Part shown: positions 53,869-63,512 of the stretch, piece by piece
Position numbering within the stretch: the first letter of the stretch is position 1
Layout: each line of letters starts with the position of its first letter
Origin: Paraburkholderia azotifigens
Lineage (GTDB): Bacteria; Pseudomonadota; Gammaproteobacteria; Burkholderiales; Burkholderiaceae
Direction: 5' to 3'
Length of the DNA: 64,000 nt
Assembly (NCBI RefSeq): GCF_007995085.1
Contig: NZ_VOQS01000005.1
Coordinates: 868,001 to 932,000 of the forward strand
Notes under the pieces: generated by a model
What the model saw: the letters and a program-made list of their open reading frames with translations, nothing else
Database searches by the model: none
What the model was told of the DNA's origin: nothing
Program-made: the position numbers and the translations under genes

Positions 53869-54930
53869 TTACTTCTGCCCTAACCACACTGCGAACTTCT
53901 GATTGAGATCGTCGGCGTGGTCCGCCCAGAATGCTACGTCAGAATCGACGGCACCCTTCTGGTTAACTGGTGCAGTGGGAAGATAGGGCAGCACCTTCGG
54001 ATCGACCATCGCGACTGCAGAGCTTCTGATCGGACCGTTCGCCGTCAGGGGCGCCAGCTTGGCGAGCACGGCCGGCTCAGTGGCGAACTTGACGAAGTCC
54101 TGGGCTGCCTGCAGGTTTTTCGTACCCTTTACGATGGCGTAGCCCTCGATGTACTTGACCTGACCATCCCAGATGAAAGCGAACGGCTTTTTGTCCTGCA
54201 TCATCGCCGCGTAGATCCGGCCGTTGTACGCGCTGGACATCGTCACCTCGCCGTCGGCGAGCAACTGAGCGGGCTGGGAACCAGTCTCCCACCAGACGAT
54301 CGACGACTTGATCGTATTGAGCTTTCTGAAAGCCCGATCCACTCCGGCAGGTGTGCCCAAAACTTTATACACGTCCGCTGGAGCAACGCCGTCCGCGAGG
54401 AGCGCCCACTCCAGCGCTCCCTCAGGCGACTTGCGCAGCCCGCGTTTGCCCGGGTACTTCTTCAGATCGAAGAAGTCGGCGACTTTCGCGGGCTCGGATC
54501 CCTTGAACTTGTCCTTGTTGTAAGTGATCAGTGACGACCACGCGATATTGCCTGCCATGCATTCGGAGACGCCGTTGGCGACATAGTCATTCTTCGCCGG
54601 CGTGCCGTTGGGCGCCGGAACCAGACTGGCAGGATTGATCTTCTCGAGCAGACCTTCGTCGCACGCACGCGTGATGTCGGCGAGTTGCATGTCGACGACA
54701 TCCCATGACACGTTGTTCGTTTGCACCTGACTGCGAATCTGCGCGATTCCGCCGTTGTATGAATCGCTCCTGACCTGAACACCGGCTTTCGACATAAAAG
54801 GCTTCGCGGCAGTCCTTTCCTGTGCATCCTGGTAGTTACCACCCCAGGAAACAAAGGTGATCTGTGACGCCATCGCCGAAACGCTAAACACAGACGCCGC
54901 GAGCAATCCCAACCTTACAACGGGCTTCAT
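53869..54930 (-). CDS. ABC transporter periplasmic binding protein, polyamine/PotD type, copy 2
   Basis: A 353-residue paralogue of the binding protein at 31703-32779, alike along the whole length (for example SYNGGIAQIRSQVQTNNVSW and FPGKRGLRKSPE-like blocks in both). The signal peptide is MKPVVRLGLLAASVFSVSAM with a cut near MAS. ATG 54930 has GGAG 6 bases upstream. It lies alone, convergent with the proC-like gene. No TGAAC-N4-GTTCA site was found before it, unlike copy 1. The two proteins may feed the same PotABC-type transporter with different ligands. Confidence 0.87.
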   Translation of the reverse strand: MKPVVRLGLLAASVFSVSAMASQITFVSWGGNYQDAQERTAAKPFMSKAGVQVRSDSYNGGIAQIRSQVQTNNVSWDVVDMQLADITRACDEGLLEKINPASLVPAPNGTPAKNDYVANGVSECMAGNIAWSSLITYNKDKFKGSEPAKVADFFDLKKYPGKRGLRKSPEGALEWALLADGVAPADVYKVLGTPAGVDRAFRKLNTIKSSIVWWETGSQPAQLLADGEVTMSSAYNGRIYAAMMQDKKPFAFIWDGQVKYIEGYAIVKGTKNLQAAQDFVKFATEPAVLAKLAPLTANGPIRSSAVAMVDPKVLPYLPTAPVNQKGAVDSDVAFWADHADDLNQKFAVWLGQK

Positions 54931-55444
54931 CTTCAACTCCATAAATGGTGGACCAAAGTCGCCATCAGTCACCATCGCTAATGCTCTAGCGCGAGAACCG
55001 GCGAGACTGCATGCAGACTAGCGGCGATGCCGTCATCGGCCGAAATGCTTGAGAAGAGCTTATGTTGAGGATTGAGCGCTGTTATGAGTTGGCTACGGCA
55101 GCCGAATGTTGCACACCGATCGAGCAATTCATGCTGACGACGTGCAGTATCAGTTGGCTACGGTTGCTGACCATCAGGGTCGAAAAAATGGGAGACTTTT
55201 CGTGCTTCACACACTCGACAGTTCGATGGTTTTGCCAGTCGATCTCCAGCAGCGGCTACTTCCCGTAATTCACGACGGGGGGTCGGTCGTCTCTCAAGCA
55301 ACGCGCCTCGGCCGGATTGCGCGGCCGCCGAACGTGATGCGCGACTTCCTAGACGAAAATGACAATGCACGTTGGGAGCAATCGCATCTGCAGCAGTTGT
55401 TTCGTTCATCGGACTATAGGGATACTCCAACTGCAAACATCCCA
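54931..55444. other. Intergenic stretch with a short direct repeat
   Basis: AGTTGGCTACGG occurs at 55086-55097 and 55150-55161. No recognisable gene is present, although a plus-strand frame is open from 55106 into the permease fragment. It marks the start of a decayed zone that reaches to about 57.1 kb. Confidence 0.4.
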
Positions 55445-55738
55445 ATGACAGCCGAAGCTGGTGTCGCTCTGATGGTAGTTACCGCCGCCACGTTTGCTGC
55501 AAGCGATTCCGTTGTTAAGGTCATCGGTTCATCGGTCCCCCTGGTCGCCATTCTCTTTGGGCGCTACCTCATACAGGCGATCGCCCTCGGAGTGTGGCAG
55601 ACCAAAGCGGGATTCGGTCGGTTCCGCCATATCGGGACACTGAAGCTCCAGGTGCTGCGCGCGTTCCTCCTTCTGCTGAATTCCGCATGCACGTTTGCCG
55701 GGCTGCGCTTGTTGCCGCTGCCAGTGAGCACGCCCTGA
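55445..55738 (+). pseudogene. N-terminal fragment of an EamA-family (DMT) transporter
   Basis: From ATG 55445 the frame reads MTAEAGVALMVVTAATFAAS, then VVKVIGSSVPLVAILFGRYL, and stops after RLLPLPVSTP. This is the first three helices of a drug/metabolite-type exporter, about 97 of 290 residues. The rest is replaced by unrelated sequence, so the gene was cut by a rearrangement. Confidence 0.65.
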
Positions 55739-55987
55739 CCGCGTCGTGGGCGGCTGCGCGAAGCGCATGCCCGCCCCGTCCGGCGTGTGAGAGTCCGCGT
55801 GACTCAGCGCGGCAAGCCTGCCAGGCGACGATCGGGGCGGCCTCACCCTTCGTCTAGCCGTTCAAATGCAACCGCTGATCGTCTACCGCGTTGTCAGCGC
55901 GATAACCGGCCTTGACCAGATAGTCCATAGCAAGGCGGATTACCGTCAGGTAGGCGCGGTAACGGACACGCATGCCGGATTTTGGAA

Positions 55988-56281
55988 TCAAGGTGGGCAG
56001 ATCCGAAGCCTCGTTCCAAGCGAGTCTGCATACACAATCCAGTCGAGTTCGAGAATCGAGATCTGTCGCTCCAGAATGAACCGGCAGAACACGCGAAACA
56101 GCGTACGGTAACGCTCGCGTACGTGGTCGGGGGTCGCATGCTGTTTCGGCAAGACCTGGCAGCTATCCAAGGCCTCTTCGAAACCGATGTGCGGGCAAAA
56201 CACCCAGTTACGGATGCGTGCATCAGGCGCGCTGGTGCCGAGGGGCTTCATGCGGTCGGTTTGCGAATGCGTGGTGATCAC
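55988..56281 (-). CDS. Small unrecognised protein with a strong ribosome site
   Basis: GTG 56281 is preceded by AGGAGG at 7 bases, a strong signal in an otherwise decayed stretch. The 98-residue product (VITTHSQTDRMKPLGTSAPD, then ERYRTLFRVFCRFILERQIS) has no family I recognise. A second open stretch follows in another frame (MRVRYRAYLTVIRLAMDYLV, then KAGYRADNAVDDQRLHLNG) and ends near 55857. The two could be one gene with another frame break. Confidence 0.35.
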   Translation of the reverse strand: MITTHSQTDRMKPLGTSAPDARIRNWVFCPHIGFEEALDSCQVLPKQHATPDHVRERYRTLFRVFCRFILERQISILELDWIVYADSLGTRLRICPP

Positions 56282-56484
56282 GACCAGACCTCCTGAACTT
56301 CCACTCGGGCAAATACCGCGACCCGGATGCGCCCGTGACGCCCGCGATACCGGTTCCCCGCGCATTGGCGAGCGCCCTGACCGTCGCGCGGCTCACGATT
56401 TGATCGTCGACGCACCAGGTGTCCACTTCAACGGTATTTACGACCCGTCGGGAAATACGCCCAAAGCAGCGCCTCCGACTTGTG

Positions 56485-56640
56485 AAGGGTAAAACCGATC
56501 CACATAGTGTTTGGCTGCAACAGATGATCGCCCGACGCGGACACAATTGCACTGCGGTCGCACTGGCCAACATGAACGCGCGAATCATCCAGGCGCTGCT
56601 CAGCGGCGAGGCCAGTTACGTCTCGCCAGGTATCGCGGCG
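56485..56640 (+). pseudogene. C-terminal fragment of an IS110-family transposase
   Basis: The plus-strand frame reads DPHSVWLQQMIARRGHNCTA, then VALANMNARIIQALLSGEAS. This is the characteristic end of IS110-type DEDD transposases (usual pattern RRGxNxxAVALANKNAR). Nothing of the catalytic part is present. With the truncated EamA gene it points to an old IS-mediated rearrangement. The bases from about 56640 to 57176 show no further gene. Confidence 0.6.
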
Positions 56641-57176
56641 TGGGCAAACAGTTTTCAGCGGAGAGTACCACCAGCGCTGGTTTGCGAAGCTTCTCAAAAG
56701 CGATGACGAAATTGGTTGAACCAGCATCCTTAAGCCTGTTTTTCGTGCCGGCTGCTCTTTTAGGCAAGCCCGATACATGCATGCAGACCGTTTCGACATC
56801 ACGAACAAGAAGCTTGCAAAAAGGCACCGGGGCCATACATGCACGAAAAGGACGATTACCCCATGTTGATCCGGTCGCAGCCAATCGCCACTGTCGGGCC
56901 AGCCTGTTGATTTCCACCGAATACTGATCCCGCGGGGATGACCTGGCCGGTCCGCGCTGCCGCTGTCGAAGTTGCGCGTATTTCTATAGCGCTCCCATTC
57001 ATCGCCGTGCCCTGCTCGTCGAACTACACGCTCACTCTGACACCGGCGAGACTGAAGCCGGACAGCGCTTCGATCCCTGCTTTCAGCGAGTCCTGCAAAC
57101 CGATGCAAATGATCGCTGCACGGCACGCGTCTGGACACGCCGCCTTTGCCTCGACGGATCCGCCGCGCGCCGCTCG

Positions 57177-58130
57177 TCAACCCGCCGCGAGTGCTCCAGT
57201 TGCGGTACAAGCTGCCGCGGACGGTTCGCTGGACACAGCCTGCATTATCTGCCGCATCTCTATGGCGGCCGGAATCGACGCAAAGGTGCCGTGCCGCTCG
57301 ACGGCCAGCGCAGCAGCCCGTTGCGCGCAGCCGATTGCCGGCAGCAACGGCGCAGTCTGCGAAAGCATCGCCGCCAGCACGCCGCAAAACACATCACCGG
57401 CACCCGACGTGTCGACCGCCACCGCTGGCAACGCCGGCAGATGCACCGCCTGGTCGGCACGCACCAGCAATGCGCCGCGTGCGCCAAGGGTGACGACTAC
57501 CCATTCAGGTCCTCGCGCCAGCAGCCAGAGCGCCGCTTGCTCGGGCTCGTCAATGCCGGAGATGTCGCGAATCTCTCCCTCGTTGGCGATCACCCCCGCG
57601 CAACGCTCGAGCGCCGACGTATCCGGCCAGCACCACGGCGCCGCGTTGACAATGACGGCAGCGCCCCTTTCGCGTGCATGTTCGATCACACTGAGCGTGC
57701 AGTCGAGAGACAGGTTGCCTTGCATCAGCAACGTATCGCCTGCGTCGATGTCAGCAATCTGCGCGACCACCTGCGGTGTATCGAGCGCACGCGTGCAGCC
57801 AGCGGCCGTCACGATGGAATTTTCGCCGCTGCGGCTGACGGTGACGACCGACATGTCTGTCGCGACACCGCAGCTGACCATGCGCAACGCATGCATTTGT
57901 TCGGCTTCGAGCCGCTTGCGGATGCCCGTTCCCTCCGCATCGTTGCCGATGGCTGCGTGAAACACCACTCCCGCCCCGGCGCGATGCGCGGCCACCGCCT
58001 GGTTCAGCCCCTTGCCGCCCGGGGCACGCTGCACGGCCACCGCCAGCAACGATTCGCCCGCGCGCGGCGCGCGCTCCACCAGAAAGGTGAGATCCGCCAC
58101 CGCGTTGCCGACCACGAACAGCCGCTTCAT
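57177..58130 (-). CDS. PfkB/ribokinase family sugar kinase
   Basis: A 317-residue kinase of the ribokinase family. The N-terminal motif is VQRAPGGKGLNQAVAAHRAG (substrate-side GGKGxNxA). The C-terminal PfkB motif is AVDTSGAGDVFCGVLAAML, with the catalytic Asp in GAGD. ATG 58130 overlaps the stop of the BtpA-family gene by 4 bases. It would phosphorylate a sugar or nucleoside-like substrate brought in by the ABC transporter upstream. Last gene of the minus-strand operon. Confidence 0.9.
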   Translation of the reverse strand: MKRLFVVGNAVADLTFLVERAPRAGESLLAVAVQRAPGGKGLNQAVAAHRAGAGVVFHAAIGNDAEGTGIRKRLEAEQMHALRMVSCGVATDMSVVTVSRSGENSIVTAAGCTRALDTPQVVAQIADIDAGDTLLMQGNLSLDCTLSVIEHARERGAAVIVNAAPWCWPDTSALERCAGVIANEGEIRDISGIDEPEQAALWLLARGPEWVVVTLGARGALLVRADQAVHLPALPAVAVDTSGAGDVFCGVLAAMLSQTAPLLPAIGCAQRAAALAVERHGTFASIPAAIEMRQIMQAVSSEPSAAACTATGALAAG

Positions 58131-58972
58131 GCGCGTGCCTTCACGGCTTCCCTCATGAATACGTCGACCCGCTCGCGGTCGACCGGATTCCACCACACGC
58201 CATCGCGTTTCAGAAAGCTGGCGATGATCACCGCATCGGCGACGGTAAACAGCTCGCCGACGTTCGACGGATTCACACCCGAACCGATCATCACCGGCAG
58301 CGAGGTGCCCTTTGCAATAGCCAGGAGTTCATCCACCGTGGCCGAATCGCCGGTACGCTGACCGGTCACGATCGCGGCATCCGCATCGAAAAACTCGACA
58401 TCGCGCGCGAGTTCGGCGAGCGAGCGGTCCGCCGTAATCGCATGCGCGCCATGTTTAACGTGCACGTCCGCGACGATCTTGATGTTCTGCGCGCGCAAAC
58501 GGGCGCGATAGCGCGTGGCCAGCGCCGCCGGCCCTTCGATAAAGCCTTCGTTGGCCACGTAGGCATTGGCCCACTGGTTCACCCGCACGAACGACGCGCC
58601 GGCGGCTTTGGCCACGGCGAGCGCCTGGACGGCGCCGTTGGCCAGCACGTTAATGCCGATCGGCAGCCCGACTGCACGCCGCACCGCGTCGGCAATCACG
58701 GCCATCGCCGCGGCGGTTTCGGGCCCGAGGTCCTCGGGTTTGGCGAACGGAATGTCGCCGTGGTTCTCGACGATGATGCCGTCCAGGCCGCCCTGCGCAT
58801 AGGCTTTTGCTTCATTGACCGCATAGTCGACGAGCTCCGCGATCGGCTGGCCCTCATAGTGCGGCGCGCCGGGCAGCGGCAAACAGTGGATCACGCCGAT
58901 CACGGCCTTACGTCTGCCGAACAGGCCTTCGATCGCGTTGGGTTTTTGCTTGAAAACGGGTTGTGTGCTCAT
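58127..58972 (-). CDS. BtpA/SgcQ family TIM-barrel protein
   Basis: A 281-residue BtpA-family protein (AVIGVIHCLPLPGAPHYEGQ; GLDGIIVENHGDIPFAKPED; TSLPVMIGSGVNPSNVGEL). ATG 58972 (MSTQPVFKQKP) is chosen; the longer reading upstream lacks family similarity. The name comes from a protein needed for photosystem I in cyanobacteria, but homologues in heterotrophs sit in sugar operons such as sgc and are probably sugar-phosphate enzymes. It lies between TenA and the PfkB kinase. Confidence 0.87.
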   Translation of the reverse strand: MSTQPVFKQKPNAIEGLFGRRKAVIGVIHCLPLPGAPHYEGQPIAELVDYAVNEAKAYAQGGLDGIIVENHGDIPFAKPEDLGPETAAAMAVIADAVRRAVGLPIGINVLANGAVQALAVAKAAGASFVRVNQWANAYVANEGFIEGPAALATRYRARLRAQNIKIVADVHVKHGAHAITADRSLAELARDVEFFDADAAIVTGQRTGDSATVDELLAIAKGTSLPVMIGSGVNPSNVGELFTVADAVIIASFLKRDGVWWNPVDRERVDVFMREAVKARA

Positions 58973-58994
58973 TTGATCGTATCCGCAATAGTCG

Positions 58995-59651
58995 TCAGAC
59001 TTCGTAACAGGCACTGTGAAAATCGATTTCCAGGGCGAGCACCTTCGCAAAGATCGCGCTGCTGCGCTCGAAATCGAACTGCTCCGCGCTCCAGCCGTTC
59101 ACCTGTGCTTTCAGCCATTGCACCTGGGCATTGAACGTAGCTTCCGCGTGCAGTGCGACCCAGTCGCGTATGTAGCCGTTGTCGTGCAGCGTCCGGTTCG
59201 CGCGCGTGCACCAGGTGCCATACATCCATTCCGCCGTCAGCATCGCGACGATCACGTCTTCGTACCGGCCTTGCTGCGCAATTTCGAGCATGCCGGTATC
59301 GAATGCAGTGACGCCAGCAGGCAGCCGCGCATCGCTGCGTGGCGCCGGCAACGCGAGCGCTGCGAAGGTACGGTCGAAATATGGCACCTGCTCGGTGGAC
59401 AATGCGTGCAGCACGCCGATCAGCCAGTGTTTCTGCGCGATCGCTGGCGCCTTGATCAGCGCATGGCCGAATATCCCAATGGCGGTTTCGACGAAGCGCC
59501 CTTCATACGTCAAGTAACGGTTGAACGTGTCTGCCGGCAAACGGTTGCGCTCGATGTCGGCCACAAACCGGTGCTCCTGCATGGCCTGCCACGGGCCGGC
59601 ATTGGCCGCGAGCAGACGTTCCGTGTGAGTCGTTGGATGTTGCATAGTCAT
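58995..59651 (-). CDS. TenA family protein
   Basis: A 218-residue all-helical TenA/THI-4 protein. Visible are LTYEGRFVETAIGIFGHALI, MLTAEWMYGTWCTRA (an active-site E-W-x-Y pattern) and the C-terminal Glu region LALEIDFHSACYEV. Classical TenA hydrolyses aminopyrimidine thiamine breakdown products, while other subgroups lack the Cys nucleophile. Thiamine genes are absent here and it is embedded in a sugar-type operon, so a different amine-releasing role is possible. Confidence 0.82.
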   Translation of the reverse strand: MTMQHPTTHTERLLAANAGPWQAMQEHRFVADIERNRLPADTFNRYLTYEGRFVETAIGIFGHALIKAPAIAQKHWLIGVLHALSTEQVPYFDRTFAALALPAPRSDARLPAGVTAFDTGMLEIAQQGRYEDVIVAMLTAEWMYGTWCTRANRTLHDNGYIRDWVALHAEATFNAQVQWLKAQVNGWSAEQFDFERSSAIFAKVLALEIDFHSACYEV

Positions 59652-59667
59652 CTAACAGAAGCCCTCG

Positions 59668-60666
59668 CTATTTCTTTGACGATTTGTAGCGGCCGAACAC
59701 CCGGGTGTTCAACCAGATCGCGCCGAGAATGATCACGCCGGTGATGATCTGCGTGAAGAACGGCGAGATGTGCATCAGAATCAGCCCGTTGCCGATCACC
59801 GCGATGGTTAGTGAGCCAAGGATCGTGCCGGTGATGGTGGCGCGGCCGCCCATCAGCGACGTGCCGCCCAGCACAACTGCCGCGATCACATCCAGCTCGA
59901 AGCCCACCGCCGCATTCGACGAGCCCGAGCCGAGCCGCGACGCGAGAATCAACCCGGCCGCCGCGGAGGCGAGACCGGTCAGCAGGAACACCGAACTCTT
60001 GATGCGCAGCGTCGGCATGCCGGCGCGCCGCGCAGCTTCGGCATTCGCGCCGACTGCGACCACGCGTCGGCCATAGCGACCGCGGTTCAGATACACGTAT
60101 CCGAGCACGCATACGATCACAGCGATCAATGCCGGCACCGGTACGTTGAACAGCATGCCGGTGCCGATGAAGTCGAAGCCCGTGCCCGATTCGATTGGCA
60201 CTGAAAAGCCCTTGGTCGAATAGAGCGCAATGCCGCGCAGCGTCGACATGGTGGCCAGCGTCACGATGAAAGACGGGATGGCCTGGCTGGCCGAAATCCA
60301 TCCTTGCAGCCAGCCGATAGCGCCGCCGAGCGCGAGGATCGCCAGCATCGCAGCAGGCCACGGGACGCCATGCTGGATCAGGATTGCGACCAGCGCGTTG
60401 GTCAGCGCGGCCATCGAGCCGACCGACAGATCGATACCGCCCGTCGTGATGACGAAGGTCATCGCAATCGCCACCACCAGAATCGGCGCTAGCTGACGCA
60501 ACACGTTTAGCGCATTGCCCGTGGTCAGAAACGTGTTGCTGCCGAGCGCGAACACCACGCAACATCCGACAAAGAAACCGGCAATCGACAGCACCTGCGC
60601 GTGATTGGCAAAGTAGTCGCGCGAGCGCGAGCCGAATTCGCGCTCGGTATAAGGCGTGGTGCTCAT
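59668..60666 (-). CDS. Sugar ABC transporter permease (RbsC type)
   Basis: A 332-residue inner-membrane permease with about eight to ten hydrophobic segments. Family motifs seen are FVITTGGIDLSVGSMAALTN and GTSLMGGRATITGTILGSLT. Its ATG overlaps the ATPase stop by 4 bases. It forms a carbohydrate uptake (CUT2) transporter with the ATPase and binding protein directly upstream. Confidence 0.92.
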   Translation of the reverse strand: MSTTPYTEREFGSRSRDYFANHAQVLSIAGFFVGCCVVFALGSNTFLTTGNALNVLRQLAPILVVAIAMTFVITTGGIDLSVGSMAALTNALVAILIQHGVPWPAAMLAILALGGAIGWLQGWISASQAIPSFIVTLATMSTLRGIALYSTKGFSVPIESGTGFDFIGTGMLFNVPVPALIAVIVCVLGYVYLNRGRYGRRVVAVGANAEAARRAGMPTLRIKSSVFLLTGLASAAAGLILASRLGSGSSNAAVGFELDVIAAVVLGGTSLMGGRATITGTILGSLTIAVIGNGLILMHISPFFTQIITGVIILGAIWLNTRVFGRYKSSKK

Positions 60667-61454
60667 CCGTGTCTCCTTCCGACAATCAGCTGAACCAGTT
60701 CTTCGAGGCTGGTCTCGTCGAGTTGCCGCTCGGCAACCTTGGTGCCCTCGTACATCACGGCGATCCGGTCGCAGACCCGGAACAGATCCTGCAGCCGGTG
60801 CGTAATCAGCACGACGGCCACTCCCTGCGCCTTGACGCGATTGATCAGGTCGAGCACTGCATCGACTTCTGCGACGGCGAGCGCCGACGTGGGTTCGTCC
60901 ATAATCAGCACGCGCGGCGAAAACGACGCGGCGCGCGCGATCGCGATCGACTGCCGTTGCCCGCCCGACAACTGCTCAACGGTGTTGCTCAGGTTCGGAA
61001 TGCGAATCTTTAGCCGGTCGAGCAGCGTGCGCGCTTCGGCCAGCATGCGCTTGTGCTGCAGCATGCCGCCCTTGCACAGTTCGCGCCCGAGATACAGGTT
61101 GCCGACCACATCGACGGTGTCGCACAGGCTCAGATCCTGATAGACCATTTCGATGTGACGGGCCCGCGCGTCGGCCGGTCCGGTGAAGCGCACTTCGTTG
61201 CCTTCGATGTGAATCGTGCCGGCGTCGGGCAAATAGGTGCCTGCCATCACCTTGGTCAAGGTCGATTTGCCGGCCGCGTTGTCGCCGATCAGGCCGACGC
61301 ATTCGCCGGCGTAAAGATCGAGATCGATGCCACGCAACGCGGGAAACGAGCCGAACGATTTGCGAATGCCCTTCATCGCGAGAATCGGCACGCGCGGCCT
61401 GGCGGCTGCGGCGGTCGGGGTTGGCTTCATGGTGGTGAGCGCCTGCATGGTCAT
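60663..61454 (-). CDS. Sugar ABC transporter ATPase, single-domain
   Basis: A 263-residue ATPase. Walker A is GDNAAGKST, the signature is LSGGQRQSIAIARA and Walker B is RVLIMDEPTSAL. CUT2 systems such as RbsA usually have two fused ATPase domains (about 500 residues); this one has one and would work as a homodimer, as in the FrcA group. Start and stop overlap the neighbouring genes by 4 bases each, so the three transporter genes are translationally coupled. Confidence 0.92.
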   Translation of the reverse strand: MTMQALTTMKPTPTAAAARPRVPILAMKGIRKSFGSFPALRGIDLDLYAGECVGLIGDNAAGKSTLTKVMAGTYLPDAGTIHIEGNEVRFTGPADARARHIEMVYQDLSLCDTVDVVGNLYLGRELCKGGMLQHKRMLAEARTLLDRLKIRIPNLSNTVEQLSGGQRQSIAIARAASFSPRVLIMDEPTSALAVAEVDAVLDLINRVKAQGVAVVLITHRLQDLFRVCDRIAVMYEGTKVAERQLDETSLEELVQLIVGRRHG

Positions 61455-62404
61455 TTCGCCGCAAAGAGGTTGCGATACGCGCCGACGTTCGCCTTCGTCA
61501 CGTAGGTCACCGGCGTCATCACCACCTGCTGCACCGGCTTGCCGTTGTGCGCGTTATCGATCTGCGCGATCGCCGCGCGACCCATCGCGGGGGGATCCTG
61601 CTGCAGCACGCCGAGCACCACGCCCCGGTCGATGCCGCGAATCACTTCCGGCGCGAGGTCCCAGCCGATCACCTTCACCTTATCGGCGCGCCCTTGCGCC
61701 TGCACCGCGGCGATCGCACCCAGCATGGCCGGCTCGCCGGTCGCGTAGATGGCGTCGAGGTCGGGGTTGGCGGTCAGCAGGTTTTCGGCGGCCGAAAGCG
61801 CAACGTCCTGAGTGTTCTGGCCGTCGACCACACCGGCCACCGTCACCTTGCCGCTCGCCGCGATCACGTCCTGGAAGATCTTCTGGCGCGTGTTCTGGAT
61901 CACCGAACTTAGCGCGCCAACGATGCCGATATGCGCGCTGCCTTGCGGGTTCTTTGCGACGTAGTCCAGATAGCGCGCCGCCAGCTCCCTCGAGCCGACC
62001 GTATTGTCCACGGCAACCTGCGCCTTCTGCGGGCCCGGCGGCAGCACAGCGTCGAGTCCCACCACCGGAATCCCCGCGGCAGTTGCGTTGCGGATCGCAC
62101 CGCGCACCGCGTTCACGTCGATCGCATCGACCACGATACCGTCGACTTTCTGCTGTACGTAGTCGTCGATCGCGTTGACCTGCGCTGACGACACGTCATT
62201 GGCGTTGAACACGACCAGCTTGACGCCACGCTTCTTCGCCTCCTCCTCGGCGCCGGCACGCATCTGGTTGAAGAAAGCCGCCTGCTGGTTGATCACGATC
62301 AGCGCGTAAGTCGGCGTGCCGGCTGCAGGCGCAGGCGCGCTGAAGCCCGCGAGGCCCATTAGCGCGACGGAACAGCTAAACGCGAAACGTAGTACCTTGT
62401 TCAT
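61451..62404 (-). CDS. Sugar ABC transporter periplasmic binding protein (RbsB type)
   Basis: A 317-residue pentose/hexose-type binding protein. The signal peptide is MNKVLRFAFSCSVALMGLAG, cut near APAAG. The mature part begins TPTYALIVINQQAAFFNQMR and contains VDGIVVDAIDVNAVRGAIRN, the usual Rbs-like fold. First transporter gene after lacI, 25 bp away. Which sugar or nucleoside it binds is not visible. Confidence 0.9.
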   Translation of the reverse strand: MNKVLRFAFSCSVALMGLAGFSAPAPAAGTPTYALIVINQQAAFFNQMRAGAEEEAKKRGVKLVVFNANDVSSAQVNAIDDYVQQKVDGIVVDAIDVNAVRGAIRNATAAGIPVVGLDAVLPPGPQKAQVAVDNTVGSRELAARYLDYVAKNPQGSAHIGIVGALSSVIQNTRQKIFQDVIAASGKVTVAGVVDGQNTQDVALSAAENLLTANPDLDAIYATGEPAMLGAIAAVQAQGRADKVKVIGWDLAPEVIRGIDRGVVLGVLQQDPPAMGRAAIAQIDNAHNGKPVQQVVMTPVTYVTKANVGAYRNLFAAK

Positions 62405-62429
62405 AACTCCTCCAGAGTACGGGCAGCAA

Positions 62430-63446
62430 TCAGACGGATGCCGGCGGAGCCACGGAAGCCCGTTTCACGAGCTCCACCGGAAGACGGACTTCGGTTTCTG
62501 CGGGGTCGCCGTGCGAAGCGGCAAGCATCAGTTCCACGGCACGCGCGCCCAGCTCCGCGATCGGTTGGCGGATCGCGGTCAACGGCGGATCGAACAGATG
62601 CAAAGGGCCCGCGTCGTCGAACACGATCAGCGACAGACGTTCGGGTACCGCCACGCCGGCGCGATGCAGCGCGTCGAGCAGGCCGATCATGATTTCGCCG
62701 CTCGATACGAATACGGCCGTCGGCGGTCGCCCGAGGCTCAACAGCGCGCGCGCCGCGTCCTCGCCGTGCGCGGCGGCATAAGCCCCGTACATTTCGAACG
62801 TGACTTCGGCGTCCGCCTGCGCGGCCGCATCGCGCAAGCCGGCAAAGCGGTCGCGCGTGCTCGCAAGTTCCGACGGGCCGCCGATGAATGCAATGCGCCG
62901 ATGACCATGTTCGACGAAGTGCTCGCCGGCCAGCCAACCGCCGCGATAGTTGTCGTACAGCACCTTCGCGCTGTGCACGCCCGGAATGTCTTCGTCGATC
63001 AGCACGAGGCCGCGCGTGTCGTTCAGCGCCTGGACCAGTTCGGGGGTGTGGTAATGCGCGCTGACGAACAGCAGGCCGCTCACCTGGTTGCGCCGCATCC
63101 GCGCCACGTGCTGCAATTCGCGGCTCGCATTGTTCGACGTCGCGTTCAGCAGCACGCCTAAGCCCTTCGCTTCGGCTGCCTCCTCGACGGCGGCAGCGAG
63201 CAGCGCGAAGAACGGGTTGGCGATGGTCGGTATGACGAGGCCGATCGTGTCCGAACGCCCGCGGCCGAGACTGCGCGCATGTGGGTTCGGCACGTAGCCG
63301 AGCTGGCGGATCGCCGTATCGACGCGTTGCGCGGTGTCGGGCGGCAGCACGAGATCCGCGTTCAGGTAACGCGACACGGTGGTCATCGAAACGCCCGCTG
63401 TGCGTGCCACGTCCTTCAAACCCGGTATGAAACGGCGTTGCGTCAC
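62430..63446 (-). CDS. LacI-family repressor of the sugar-type operon
   Basis: A 338-residue LacI/GalR regulator starting at GTG 63446 (preceded by TGAGG). The helix-turn-helix is at residues 9-30 (LKDVARTAGVSMTTVSRYLN) and the hinge helix is NPHARSLGRGRSD. The effector domain resembles periplasmic sugar-binding proteins (GLVIPTIANPFFALLAAAVE; GHRRIAFIGGP). First gene of the operon. Two palindromes of the usual LacI type lie upstream and probably mediate control of both directions. Confidence 0.9.
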   Translation of the reverse strand: MTQRRFIPGLKDVARTAGVSMTTVSRYLNADLVLPPDTAQRVDTAIRQLGYVPNPHARSLGRGRSDTIGLVIPTIANPFFALLAAAVEEAAEAKGLGVLLNATSNNASRELQHVARMRRNQVSGLLFVSAHYHTPELVQALNDTRGLVLIDEDIPGVHSAKVLYDNYRGGWLAGEHFVEHGHRRIAFIGGPSELASTRDRFAGLRDAAAQADAEVTFEMYGAYAAAHGEDAARALLSLGRPPTAVFVSSGEIMIGLLDALHRAGVAVPERLSLIVFDDAGPLHLFDPPLTAIRQPIAELGARAVELMLAASHGDPAETEVRLPVELVKRASVAPPASV

Positions 63447-63498
63447 GCGTACCTCACAGGAAAATTCATCAGATGGCTGGTTGCTGCGCTGCGGACTT

Positions 63499-63512
63499 GT
63501 AAAGCGCTTTAC
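63499..63512. promoter_or_regulatory. LacI-type operator 1
   Basis: GTAAAGCGCTTTAC is a perfect 14-bp palindrome with the central CG typical of LacI-family operators. It lies 53 bp upstream of the lacI start. Confidence 0.8.

Noticed and set aside
55086..55161. Direct repeat AGTTGGCTACGG as an insertion-sequence end
   Set aside because: Only 12 bases, no inverted partner and no transposase next to it; kept only as a note on the decayed stretch.
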